From the NCBI GenBank assembly GCA_015492355.1, contig WGFF01000226.1, forward strand, positions 1 to 6,731: a DNA stretch of 6,731 bases. Direction: 5' to 3'. Below the pieces are notes generated by a model, which saw only the letters and a program-made list of their open reading frames with translations, was not told the DNA's origin and did no database searches. The translations under genes were made by a program, and so were the position numbers. Shown here one piece after another: positions 1-5,247 of the stretch; positions within the stretch are counted from its first letter, which is position 1, and each line of letters opens with the position of its first letter. The stretch comes from Deltaproteobacteria bacterium (GTDB lineage Bacteria; Desulfobacterota; GWC2-55-46; S146-73).

Positions 1-95
1 GTATTGAAATAAATTATGGTTCTGTTAAATTAAAAAAATCTGTCCTTTTAAAGACTCTTCCCAGTAAGAACACAGAAAGAGCAGGATTATAGACC
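1..95 (+). promoter_or_regulatory. glyS leader, AT-rich, possible promoter and ribosome binding site
   Basis: The first 50 bases are clearly richer in A+T than the rest of the window. TTGAAA at 4-9 resembles a -35 box, and TTAAAT at 25-30 resembles a -10 box, but the 15-base spacing is short and the match is weak. The supportable element is AGGA at 83-86, nine bases before the glyS ATG. In most bacteria with this type of enzyme the alpha-subunit gene glyQ lies directly upstream. It is outside the window, so this stretch may be an intercistronic gap rather than a true promoter region. Confidence 0.3.
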
Positions 96-2276
96 ATGGC
101 AGGAGATTTCATTCTGGAGATAGGCACAGAGGAGATACCATCTGGCTTCATACCAGTGGCACTGGACATCCTCAAAGAGAGGCTCAAAAGGCTCCTTACA
201 GAGAACCGCCTCGGTTTCGATGAGATAGGGTCTATGGGCACGCCGAGGAGGCTGACCGTATTCGTAAAGGGGCTCGAAGAGGTCCAGAGATCGACAAGGG
301 TCGAGGTAAGGGGTCCACAGAAGAGGGTAGCCTACGACAGTAAGGGCAATCCCACAAAGGCACTCCAGGGTTTTGCAAGGTCTCAAGGTGTCGGTATGGA
401 TGCCATTGTGGTAAAAAACACAGAAAAAGGCGAGTACGTATATGCCATAAAGGAACTCAAGGGTGAGAAGACCACTGTCATACTACCAGGGATAATAGGT
501 TCTTTACTCAAGGTGGAACTCTTCCCAAAGACCATGCGCTGGGGTGTACACTCCATCACCTTTGCAAGACCCATCCACTGGATACTCGCCCTCTACGGTG
601 GTGAGCCCATGGAGGTAAGTTACGGACATATAAAGAGTGGTTCCTTTACATACGGACACAGGTTCCTCACACAGGACAGCTCATCATCAAAGCCACAGCC
701 ACTAAGGATAACAGGTATAGATGACTATATCGAAACACTGAGGCACAACCACGTCATAGTAGACCAGGAGGAGAGAAGGAAAATAATAGAAGAGGGGCTT
801 TACAGGAAGGCAGAGGAGGTCGATGGCAGGGTACTGCGTGATGAGGGACTCCTCGATGAGGTGGTGAATCTGGTTGAATATCCCGTTGTGTTGAGGGGGA
901 CATTCGACAGGGAGTTTCTTGAACTCCCAAGGGACGTGGTCATAAATGCCATGCGTGAGCACCAGAGATACTTTTCAGTAGTGGACAGGGATAATGCCCT
1001 TCTTCCCTATTTCCTCACTGTTGCCAACACCCCTGCAAGGAACCAGCAGACTGTCATAAAGGGCAACGAAAGGGTACTGAAGGCACGTCTCAATGATGCA
1101 AGGTTTTACTTCGATCAGGACAGGAAAAGACCCCTCAGGGAGAGATTCGTTGACCTCAAGGGTGTAATCTTCCAGGCAAGGCTTGGTACATCCTACGAGA
1201 AGGTAGAGAGATTCACAGAACTTGCCCTTTCCATCGGTAGTGCTGTAGGATTCTCAAAGGAGATTCCCCATCAGGGTGTGGAGGACTTCCTGAGCAACAG
1301 GTTCGATCCACGCCATTACAGCACATGCGATGACAGGATGTGGTACCATAGCCTTGTCCTCGGCAGGGCGAGTGTCCTGTCGAAGGCAGACCTCACAACC
1401 GGTATGGTAGGCGAGTTCCCGAATCTACAGGGTATAATGGGTGGTATCTATGCCAGACTCGATGGAGAGGATGAAGAGGTCTCAAAGGCGATAGAAGAGC
1501 ACTACCTTCCTACCTCTGCAGGAGGGAGACTGCCATCCTCTGTATCGGCTTCTATTATAAGTATAGCTGATAAGCTCGATACCATCGCAGGATGTTTCGG
1601 TGTGGGTATCATACCCACCGGTGCACACGACCCATATGCACTGAGGAGACAGGCTCTCGCAATCATCGCCATCATACTTGATAAAGGCTTCCGTCTGGAC
1701 CTCAAGGTGGCAGTTGGAAAGGCGCTTGAACTACTGAGAGACAAACTCACAAGACCCCATGATGAGGTGGAGGGGGATGTATGTGAGTTCTTCAGGGAGA
1801 GGCTTAAAAACCAGCTCCTCTCCCAGGGTTACAATTACGACACAGTGGATGCTGTACTTTCCACACCCTGGTATGATATGGTGGATGCTGTAAAAAGGAT
1901 AAAAACCCTTGAAAGGTTCAAGTCCCATCCATCGTGCTCGAGCCTCGTTATTGCCTTCAAGCGTGTATCCAACATCCTGAAGGGCATAAAGGATATAAGC
2001 CTCCCTGAAAGGGAACTTTTTGAGAAAGACCAGGAAATAGCCCTTTACGATGTAGCCCTCACCGTGTCTCCAAGGATCGAACAGTACTGGAAGGAAGGCA
2101 ACTATGAAAGACTCTTCGAGACCCTTGCCTCCATAAAGGACACAGTAGATGCATTCTTTGACAACGTGATGGTAATGGTGGATGACGAAAGGATAAGGAA
2201 CAACAGACTCTCCCTACTCAACTCGGTAAGGGACCTGTATATAAAGATAGCTGATATCTCTAAACTCATGGTATAG
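96..2276 (+). CDS. glyS: glycyl-tRNA synthetase, beta subunit
   Basis: Beta subunit of the heterotetrameric (alpha2beta2) bacterial glycyl-tRNA synthetase. The alpha subunit (GlyQ) carries the class II catalytic core, and the beta subunit binds tRNA and is needed for charging. The 726-residue product opens with the family hallmark LEIGTEEIPSGFIP (7-20). It also has TMRWG (146-150) and FARPIHWILALYGG (156-169), the HD-like region LSKADLTTGMVGEFPNLQG (428-446), ADKLDTIAG (491-499), HDPYALRRQA (511-520), and a C-terminal anticodon-binding-type end with VMVMVDDERIR (691-701) and ADISKL. The ATG at 96 is chosen because it immediately precedes the conserved N terminus and has AGGA nine bases upstream. 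Compared with the E. coli protein as I remember it (689 residues), there is an extra stretch of about 30 residues around 388-418. The stop is TAG. glyQ is expected upstream, outside the window. The identification is very secure. Confidence 0.97.
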   Translation: MAGDFILEIGTEEIPSGFIPVALDILKERLKRLLTENRLGFDEIGSMGTPRRLTVFVKGLEEVQRSTRVEVRGPQKRVAYDSKGNPTKALQGFARSQGVGMDAIVVKNTEKGEYVYAIKELKGEKTTVILPGIIGSLLKVELFPKTMRWGVHSITFARPIHWILALYGGEPMEVSYGHIKSGSFTYGHRFLTQDSSSSKPQPLRITGIDDYIETLRHNHVIVDQEERRKIIEEGLYRKAEEVDGRVLRDEGLLDEVVNLVEYPVVLRGTFDREFLELPRDVVINAMREHQRYFSVVDRDNALLPYFLTVANTPARNQQTVIKGNERVLKARLNDARFYFDQDRKRPLRERFVDLKGVIFQARLGTSYEKVERFTELALSIGSAVGFSKEIPHQGVEDFLSNRFDPRHYSTCDDRMWYHSLVLGRASVLSKADLTTGMVGEFPNLQGIMGGIYARLDGEDEEVSKAIEEHYLPTSAGGRLPSSVSASIISIADKLDTIAGCFGVGIIPTGAHDPYALRRQALAIIAIILDKGFRLDLKVAVGKALELLRDKLTRPHDEVEGDVCEFFRERLKNQLLSQGYNYDTVDAVLSTPWYDMVDAVKRIKTLERFKSHPSCSSLVIAFKRVSNILKGIKDISLPERELFEKDQEIALYDVALTVSPRIEQYWKEGNYERLFETLASIKDTVDAFFDNVMVMVDDERIRNNRLSLLNSVRDLYIKIADISKLMV

Positions 2277-2322
2277 ATGCCATGAAGAAAGTGTAAGTAT
2301 ATCTTCTTCCTTATCCATAGGG

Positions 2323-2349
2323 GTTTCAGGCGGGTATACCCCCTGAAGC
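2323..2349 (+). repeat. hairpin repeat, copy A
   Basis: The left arm GTTTCAGG (2323-2330) pairs with CCTGAAGC (2342-2349), including one T-G wobble. A single bulged C follows, and then GGG (2332-2334) pairs with CCC (2339-2341) around a TATA loop, giving 11 pairs in all. The downstream sequence is purine- and A-rich rather than a T-run, so this does not look like a standard intrinsic terminator for glyS. The same arms recur in copy B, 79 bases further on. Confidence 0.7.
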
Positions 2350-2401
2350 AGGCAACGTAAGTTGTTTTATAAAATAAAGTTACCTTAGTAAAAGACCGGG
2401 G

Positions 2402-2427
2402 GTTTGAGGGGTAAAATCCCCTGAAGC
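2402..2427 (+). repeat. hairpin repeat, copy B
   Basis: Second copy of the preceding stem-loop in direct orientation. GTTT (2402-2405) pairs with GAAGC-type sequence (2424-2427), a G-G mismatch follows, and AGGGG (2407-2411) pairs with CCCCT (2418-2422) around a TAAAAT loop. The flanks are also shared: four or more G residues before the left arm, and GCAG followed by A-rich sequence after the right arm. The loop and central bases differ from copy A while the pairing is largely kept. It lies 35 bases before the cytochrome start codon, so it would be in that gene's 5' untranslated region if transcription starts upstream. Confidence 0.65.
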
Positions 2428-2462
2428 AGAAAAGGCAAAAAATCTATCAAGGAGAGAGAGGT

Positions 2463-3077
2463 ATGAATCCCTTTAACGTTCTTTGCGTACTTATCGTAGC
2501 CGTGTGCATCCTTTTTCTGTCCTCAGATCCTGCCGATGCACTGGGCAGGAAACCTCCTGGGGAAGGGAAGAGACCCTTCCAGAGGCTTGTCATACCAGGA
2601 GAACTCGGTGCAAAGGAACTGCCTGAGCCAGAAAGTGATGGGGCAAGGCTCTTTGCACGGTTCTGCAGTCAGTGCCACAATCTGCCGAATCCCAAGATGT
2701 ACTCCACTGATGAATGGCCCTTCATGTTCAACAGGATGATAGCCCATGCAAGGACGATGCAGAGCCTTGAGGAGGGATTTGTTGTACCAGACGAGGATGA
2801 AAAGGAAAGGATTATTGAATACCTCAAGAGGAACGGACTCAGGGCACTGCCAGAAGATCACATATCCATCAAGACACCAAAGGCATTCCAGTTCGTCTGG
2901 TTCTGCTCCACATGCCATTCCCTGCCCGATCCATCACAGCACACATCAGAGGAATGGAAGAAGGTGGTCGATCGCATGGAGCGGTACAGAACAAGACAGG
3001 GGAGAGAGGCGATGACAGAGTCCGAAAAGAGGAATATCCTTGAGTTCCTCACAGGTATGATCGACTCAAGACCCTGA
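2463..3077 (+). CDS. periplasmic diheme c-type cytochrome
   Basis: The 204-residue product has an N-terminal signal peptide: a hydrophobic core at about 5-20 and likely cleavage after ADA at 24-26. It then has two class-I-like heme c domains with covalent heme motifs CSQCH (68-72) and CSTCH (148-152). The two halves are clearly duplicated: each heme motif is followed by LPxP and then EW (84-85; 164-165) and RM (91-92; 171-172). In both cases the Met sits exactly 20 residues after the heme His, so M92 and M172 are the likely distal ligands. The role is electron transfer in the periplasm, and the redox partner is unknown because no oxidase, reductase or cytochrome maturation gene is in the window. 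AAGGAG eight bases upstream supports the ATG. The product belongs to a group of small cytochromes with the CxxCHxLPxP...EWxxxxxRM pattern. Cytochrome type is certain; physiological role is not assignable. Confidence 0.92.
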   Translation: MNPFNVLCVLIVAVCILFLSSDPADALGRKPPGEGKRPFQRLVIPGELGAKELPEPESDGARLFARFCSQCHNLPNPKMYSTDEWPFMFNRMIAHARTMQSLEEGFVVPDEDEKERIIEYLKRNGLRALPEDHISIKTPKAFQFVWFCSTCHSLPDPSQHTSEEWKKVVDRMERYRTRQGREAMTESEKRNILEFLTGMIDSRP

Positions 3078-3209
3078 AAGATAATCCTCAGTAGACTCTC
3101 AATCCCTTTGTGAGGAGTTTACAAGGTCTGCCAGAATGCCCCTCCTGTGGATGGGGATGAATGGCGGGTCTCGTAAAAATACGTGGTGGCTCTACCCTTT
3201 GTCTGTATC
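3078..3209. other. non-coding stretch after the cytochrome gene
   Basis: No coding sequence is visible between the cytochrome stop codon and repeat copy 1. TCCTCA (3085-3090) can pair with TGAGGA (3111-3116), and alternatively ACTCTCA (3095-3101) can pair with TGAGGAGT (3111-3118) with one bulge. These are mutually exclusive short stems. GTTTAC follows rather than a proper T-run, so a terminator role is only possible. I see nothing else in this stretch. Confidence 0.3.
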
Positions 3210-3300
3210 CTGAGGGAAACCCCTTTTGTAAAAGGGTTTCCCTCAAACTCCCTTCCCTAAAACTTCTAATCTAAAAGTTTTCTGGGAAAGGGGGTTGGGG
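3210..3300 (+). repeat. two-hairpin dispersed repeat, copy 1
   Basis: A 91-base element that recurs at 6588-6679 in the same orientation, with six substitutions and one single-base gap by eye. The first half is a long inverted repeat: GAGGGAAACCCCTTTT (3212-3227), GT, then the complementary arm (3230-3244), which is one G short. The second half is another stem: CCCTTCCC (3250-3257) and AAAACTT (3259-3265) pair with AAGTTTT (3275-3281) and GGGAAAGGG (3284-3292), around the loop CTAATCTAA. It lies between convergent genes and ends five bases from the stop codon of the small membrane protein, so transcripts from both sides would run into it. It could act as a bidirectional terminator or transcript-end stabiliser, or be a non-autonomous mobile element of REP/BIME or MITE type. 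No transposase is present nearby. Confidence 0.8.
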
Positions 3301-3305
3301 CATAT

Positions 3306-3596
3306 CTATTCGTTCAGGTCACCCACAGGTCTTGCAAAGGTATACAGAAACGGCTCTTTTACGAGCTTCTTCCCTGCAAGTCCAACTGTCCTGGTAGGTA
3401 TGGTGAAGGGAAGGGATATGATAAACACCCCTGTACCCAGTGCAATGGATACTATCCCGAGGGGTCTTACAAGCATCACATCAAGGAATATAACGCTGGC
3501 AGAGGGCTCCTCCTTTTTCTCCTCTGAGGCAAGACTATAGACTGGTACGTTTACTAAGAATGTGAAACACAGAAGAAATACAATAAGCCTTTTCAT
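3306..3596 (-). CDS. small exported or membrane protein, unknown function
   Basis: From the preferred ATG the product is 96 residues. MKRLIVFLLCFTFLV begins a clear signal sequence with a plausible cleavage after SLA (21-23). A short charged linker (SEEKKEEPS) follows, then one strongly hydrophobic segment at about 44-64 (RPLGIVSIALGTGVFIIS), then a conserved-looking tail ending in LVKEPFLYTFARPVGDL. I chose this start because AAGGGG lies eight bases upstream on the - strand and it places the signal peptide at the N terminus; the frame stays open to an ATG at 3635 (109 residues). The pattern VRPLG...LPF...V.EP..YTFARPLGDL reminds me of a family of short uncharacterised proteobacterial membrane proteins, sometimes misannotated as transporters, but I cannot name it. 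It is the last gene of the - strand run, about 44 bases after the radical SAM gene. Function is unknown. Confidence 0.75.
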   Translation of the reverse strand: MKRLIVFLLCFTFLVNVPVYSLASEEKKEEPSASVIFLDVMLVRPLGIVSIALGTGVFIISLPFTIPTRTVGLAGKKLVKEPFLYTFARPVGDLNE

Positions 3597-3640
3597 CCTT
3601 ATCACCCCTTCTGCAGGAATAAACCACCTATCCATTACTT

Positions 3641-4486
3641 TTAACCTGTCAGTCTCTCGGGTGTCAAGGTTTTTTTGGTAGGGGGACTATCTATCAGGTC
3701 TCTCAGGGATGGATGATACGGACCAGCCACCATACTGGAAAGGAGGGAGTCCGTTGGCTGGAGCCCGAGCCTTATGACAGGTATACCCCCTTCTTTGAAT
3801 ATACCGACCACCTTCCTTAGCACCCTGACCATATCATCGAGACCCCATGGTGTGTATTCCCCTCTTCGATACATCTCATATAATTGCGTATCCCTTATAA
3901 CCATGGTGGGATAGATGCGCACGAAATGAGGCTTGAGCCCGGCACACCTCTTTGCTGTAAGTATTATGGTCTCCTCCGTATCCCCGGGAAGCCCGGGCAT
4001 TATCTGCAATCCCACCTCCATGGAAGATTCCTTTACGATCCTCACAGCCCTTACCGTATCTTCACTGCCATGTCCCCTCTGTGAACGTGAAAGCACCTCA
4101 TCCACCATGGACTGTACGCCGATCTCTATCACCTCCACCCCGTATTCCCTGAGGGCTGACACACCATCCCATGATATACAGTCAGGACGGGTGGATACGC
4201 GAATGCCATCTATCGTGCCTGCCTTAACAAAGGGATATACGGTCTTGAGATACCTCTCCTGGATATCCCATGGAAGGGCTGTAAAGGTACCCCCGTAGAA
4301 GGCTATCTCCCTTCTTCCCCTACCCCTCCATGTGGCAAGATGGCTTTTCACTGTCCTGAGAATATCCCCCTCAGAGGGCATGGACGCACCTGTAATCTCC
4401 CTCTGATTGCAGAAGACACACCGCCAGCTACATCCACCAAAGGGAATGAAGATGGGTATTATGAGCCTCTTTTTATGCGATGCCAT
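3641..4486 (-). CDS. Elp3-like radical SAM protein without acetyltransferase domain
   Basis: A radical S-adenosylmethionine enzyme of 281 residues from the preferred ATG. The cluster-binding motif is C19-x3-C23-x2-C26 in GGCSWRCVFCNQ, close to the N terminus. Then come FYGGTFT (63-69), STRPD (98-102), IEIGVQS (120-126), GLPGD (165-169) and the C-terminal YPTMVIRDTQLYEMY (192-206) with RLGLQP (239-244). These match the radical SAM half of Elp3 (tRNA wobble-uridine modification), but full Elp3 is about 550 residues with a C-terminal GNAT acetyltransferase domain that is absent here. Similar short versions occur next to rnc in other bacteria, to my recollection, and their substrate is not established. 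The start at 4486 has GGAAAG five bases upstream and fits the usual short N terminus. An in-frame ATG at 4534 would overlap rnc by eight bases but has AGGA directly abutting it, which is too close. The reaction is unassigned; an RNA-modifying role is inference. Confidence 0.88.
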   Translation of the reverse strand: MASHKKRLIIPIFIPFGGCSWRCVFCNQREITGASMPSEGDILRTVKSHLATWRGRGRREIAFYGGTFTALPWDIQERYLKTVYPFVKAGTIDGIRVSTRPDCISWDGVSALREYGVEVIEIGVQSMVDEVLSRSQRGHGSEDTVRAVRIVKESSMEVGLQIMPGLPGDTEETIILTAKRCAGLKPHFVRIYPTMVIRDTQLYEMYRRGEYTPWGLDDMVRVLRKVVGIFKEGGIPVIRLGLQPTDSLLSSMVAGPYHPSLRDLIDSPPTKKTLTPERLTG

Positions 4487-4509
4487 TGTGTCTTTCCGAT
4501 GGGATGCAC

Positions 4510-4525
4510 GGGGGCTTCTACCCCC
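4510..4525 (-). other. GC-rich hairpin between rnc and the radical SAM gene
   Basis: On the - strand GGGGG, a six-base spacer TAGAAG, and CCCCC form a perfect five-pair GC stem, extendable by a T-G wobble to leave the loop AGAA. It lies just after the rnc stop codon and about 24 bases before the preferred start of the radical SAM gene. It is not followed by a T-run, so it is not a standard terminator. It could influence translation coupling or be a cleavage or stability site in the shared transcript, but that is inference. Confidence 0.4.
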
Positions 4526-4526
4526 T

Positions 4527-5237
4527 TCAGTCATTCCTGCGGGATAAGCCCTTTCCCCTGAGTCTTCTCAGTGCATGCTGGGCTGCCTTTTGTTCTGCCT
4601 CTTTTTTACTGCTGGCAATGCCCCTGCCAGCTACCTCTCCCCTTATCCTTACCTCCACCTCAAAGGTCTTCCTGTGGGGTGGTCCGCTCTCCCTTATGAG
4701 CCGATATACGGGTTTTACCCTGTAGAGCCTCTGGGTGAGTTCCTGTAGCCCTGGCTTGAAGTCGAAGTGTCCTGGCTCAGTAACAGATTCGTCTATGAGG
4801 GGTAAAAATAGTCCCTCAACAAAGGAATATGTACGTTTGAACCCCCTGTCCATATATATCCCTGCAATGAGTGCCTCAAAGGTTGCAGCAAGTATGGAGG
4901 GGTTCTCCCTTCCACCGGTAAGCATCTCACCCTTACCCATGAGTATGTACCTGCCAAGGTCGAGATCCCTTGCAAGCCTTGCGAGGGTCCTCCTGTTGAC
5001 AAGCCGAGCCCTGAGCTTTGTGAGCTCACCCTCGTCCTTTTCAGGGAACCTCTCAAATAGTATATGGCTTATAATCGCGGAGAGGATGGCATCACCGAGA
5101 AACTCCAGCCTCTCGTTCGATTCAAGGTATTCATCCCGCTGTTCGTTGACATACGAACTGTGGATGAATACCCTCCGAAGGAGGTTCTGGTCCCTGAAAT
5201 GTACCTTAAAATCCCTCAATCTCCCGGTGCCGGTCAA
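4527..5237 (-). CDS. rnc: ribonuclease III
   Basis: Double-strand-specific endoribonuclease that processes rRNA precursors and cleaves structured mRNAs in the cytoplasm. From the preferred start it has 236 residues, normal for the family. The signature ESNERLEFLGDAIL is at 39-52, containing E42, E45 and D49 (E. coli E38, E41, D45). DEG at 68-70 supplies the residue matching E. coli E65. The segment SILAATFEALIAG at 114-126 keeps E121 (E. coli E117) but has Ala118 where E. coli has the metal-region D114. The C-terminal double-stranded RNA-binding domain is at about 161-231, ending with the usual ASSKKEAEQKAAQHAL. No ATG lies near the N terminus. I prefer TTG at 5237 because GAGGG sits five bases upstream and the mtaB stop ends one base before it. 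TTG at 5249 would add four residues and overlap mtaB by 11 bases. Identity is secure; the start is less so. Confidence 0.95.
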   Translation of the reverse strand: MTGTGRLRDFKVHFRDQNLLRRVFIHSSYVNEQRDEYLESNERLEFLGDAILSAIISHILFERFPEKDEGELTKLRARLVNRRTLARLARDLDLGRYILMGKGEMLTGGRENPSILAATFEALIAGIYMDRGFKRTYSFVEGLFLPLIDESVTEPGHFDFKPGLQELTQRLYRVKPVYRLIRESGPPHRKTFEVEVRIRGEVAGRGIASSKKEAEQKAAQHALRRLRGKGLSRRND

Positions 5238-5247
5238 TTTATCCCTC
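5235..5247 (-). promoter_or_regulatory. rnc ribosome binding site and TTG start, overlapping the mtaB end
   Basis: Read on the - strand, GAGGG is followed by ATAAA and TTG. GAGGG is the likely ribosome binding site, the TAA inside the spacer is the mtaB stop codon, and TTG is the preferred rnc start. The ribosome binding site therefore lies inside the last mtaB codons, an arrangement typical of translational coupling. TTGAGGGAT occurs twice nearby, at the upstream candidate start (5249) and again at the eleventh codon of the longer frame (5219), which makes the start ambiguous. Confidence 0.5.

Larger units (their letters stand above)
2277..2462 (+). other. glyS-cytochrome intergenic region with paired hairpins
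   Basis: This is 186 bases without a coding sequence. It holds two related stem-loops in the same orientation (listed separately), separated by an AT-rich stretch (about 2362-2380) that includes TATAAA at 2368-2373, a -10-like hexamer with no good -35 partner. Near the glyS end, GAAGAA (2284-2289) can pair with TTCTTC (2302-2307), but the loop is long and no T-run follows, so I do not call it a terminator. The cytochrome ribosome binding site AAGGAG lies at 2449-2454, eight bases before its ATG. Whether the cytochrome gene has its own promoter here or is read through from glyS cannot be decided from the sequence. Confidence 0.6.

Noticed and set aside
2277..2310. GAAGAA/TTCTTC stem as the glyS terminator
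   Set aside because: Six pairs with a long loop, AT-rich, and no T-run after it; too weak to call.
2523..2918. Open frames of 131 and fewer codons opposite or out of frame with the cytochrome gene
   Set aside because: The cytochrome frame has a signal peptide, two heme motifs and a good ribosome binding site. The others are compositionally odd shadows without plausible starts.
3282..3300. G-rich tract at the end of repeat copy 1 as a possible G-quadruplex
   Set aside because: Only three G-runs of three or more are present, and they are explained as the right arm of the second hairpin.
3295..3540. 81-codon + strand frame opposite the small membrane protein
   Set aside because: It begins inside repeat copy 1, has no ribosome binding site and no recognisable pattern, while the - strand frame has a signal peptide and membrane segment.
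3984..4000. CCCGGG occurring twice around GAAG inside the radical SAM gene
   Set aside because: It encodes the conserved PGLPGD-type segment, so codon constraints explain it without a DNA-level function.
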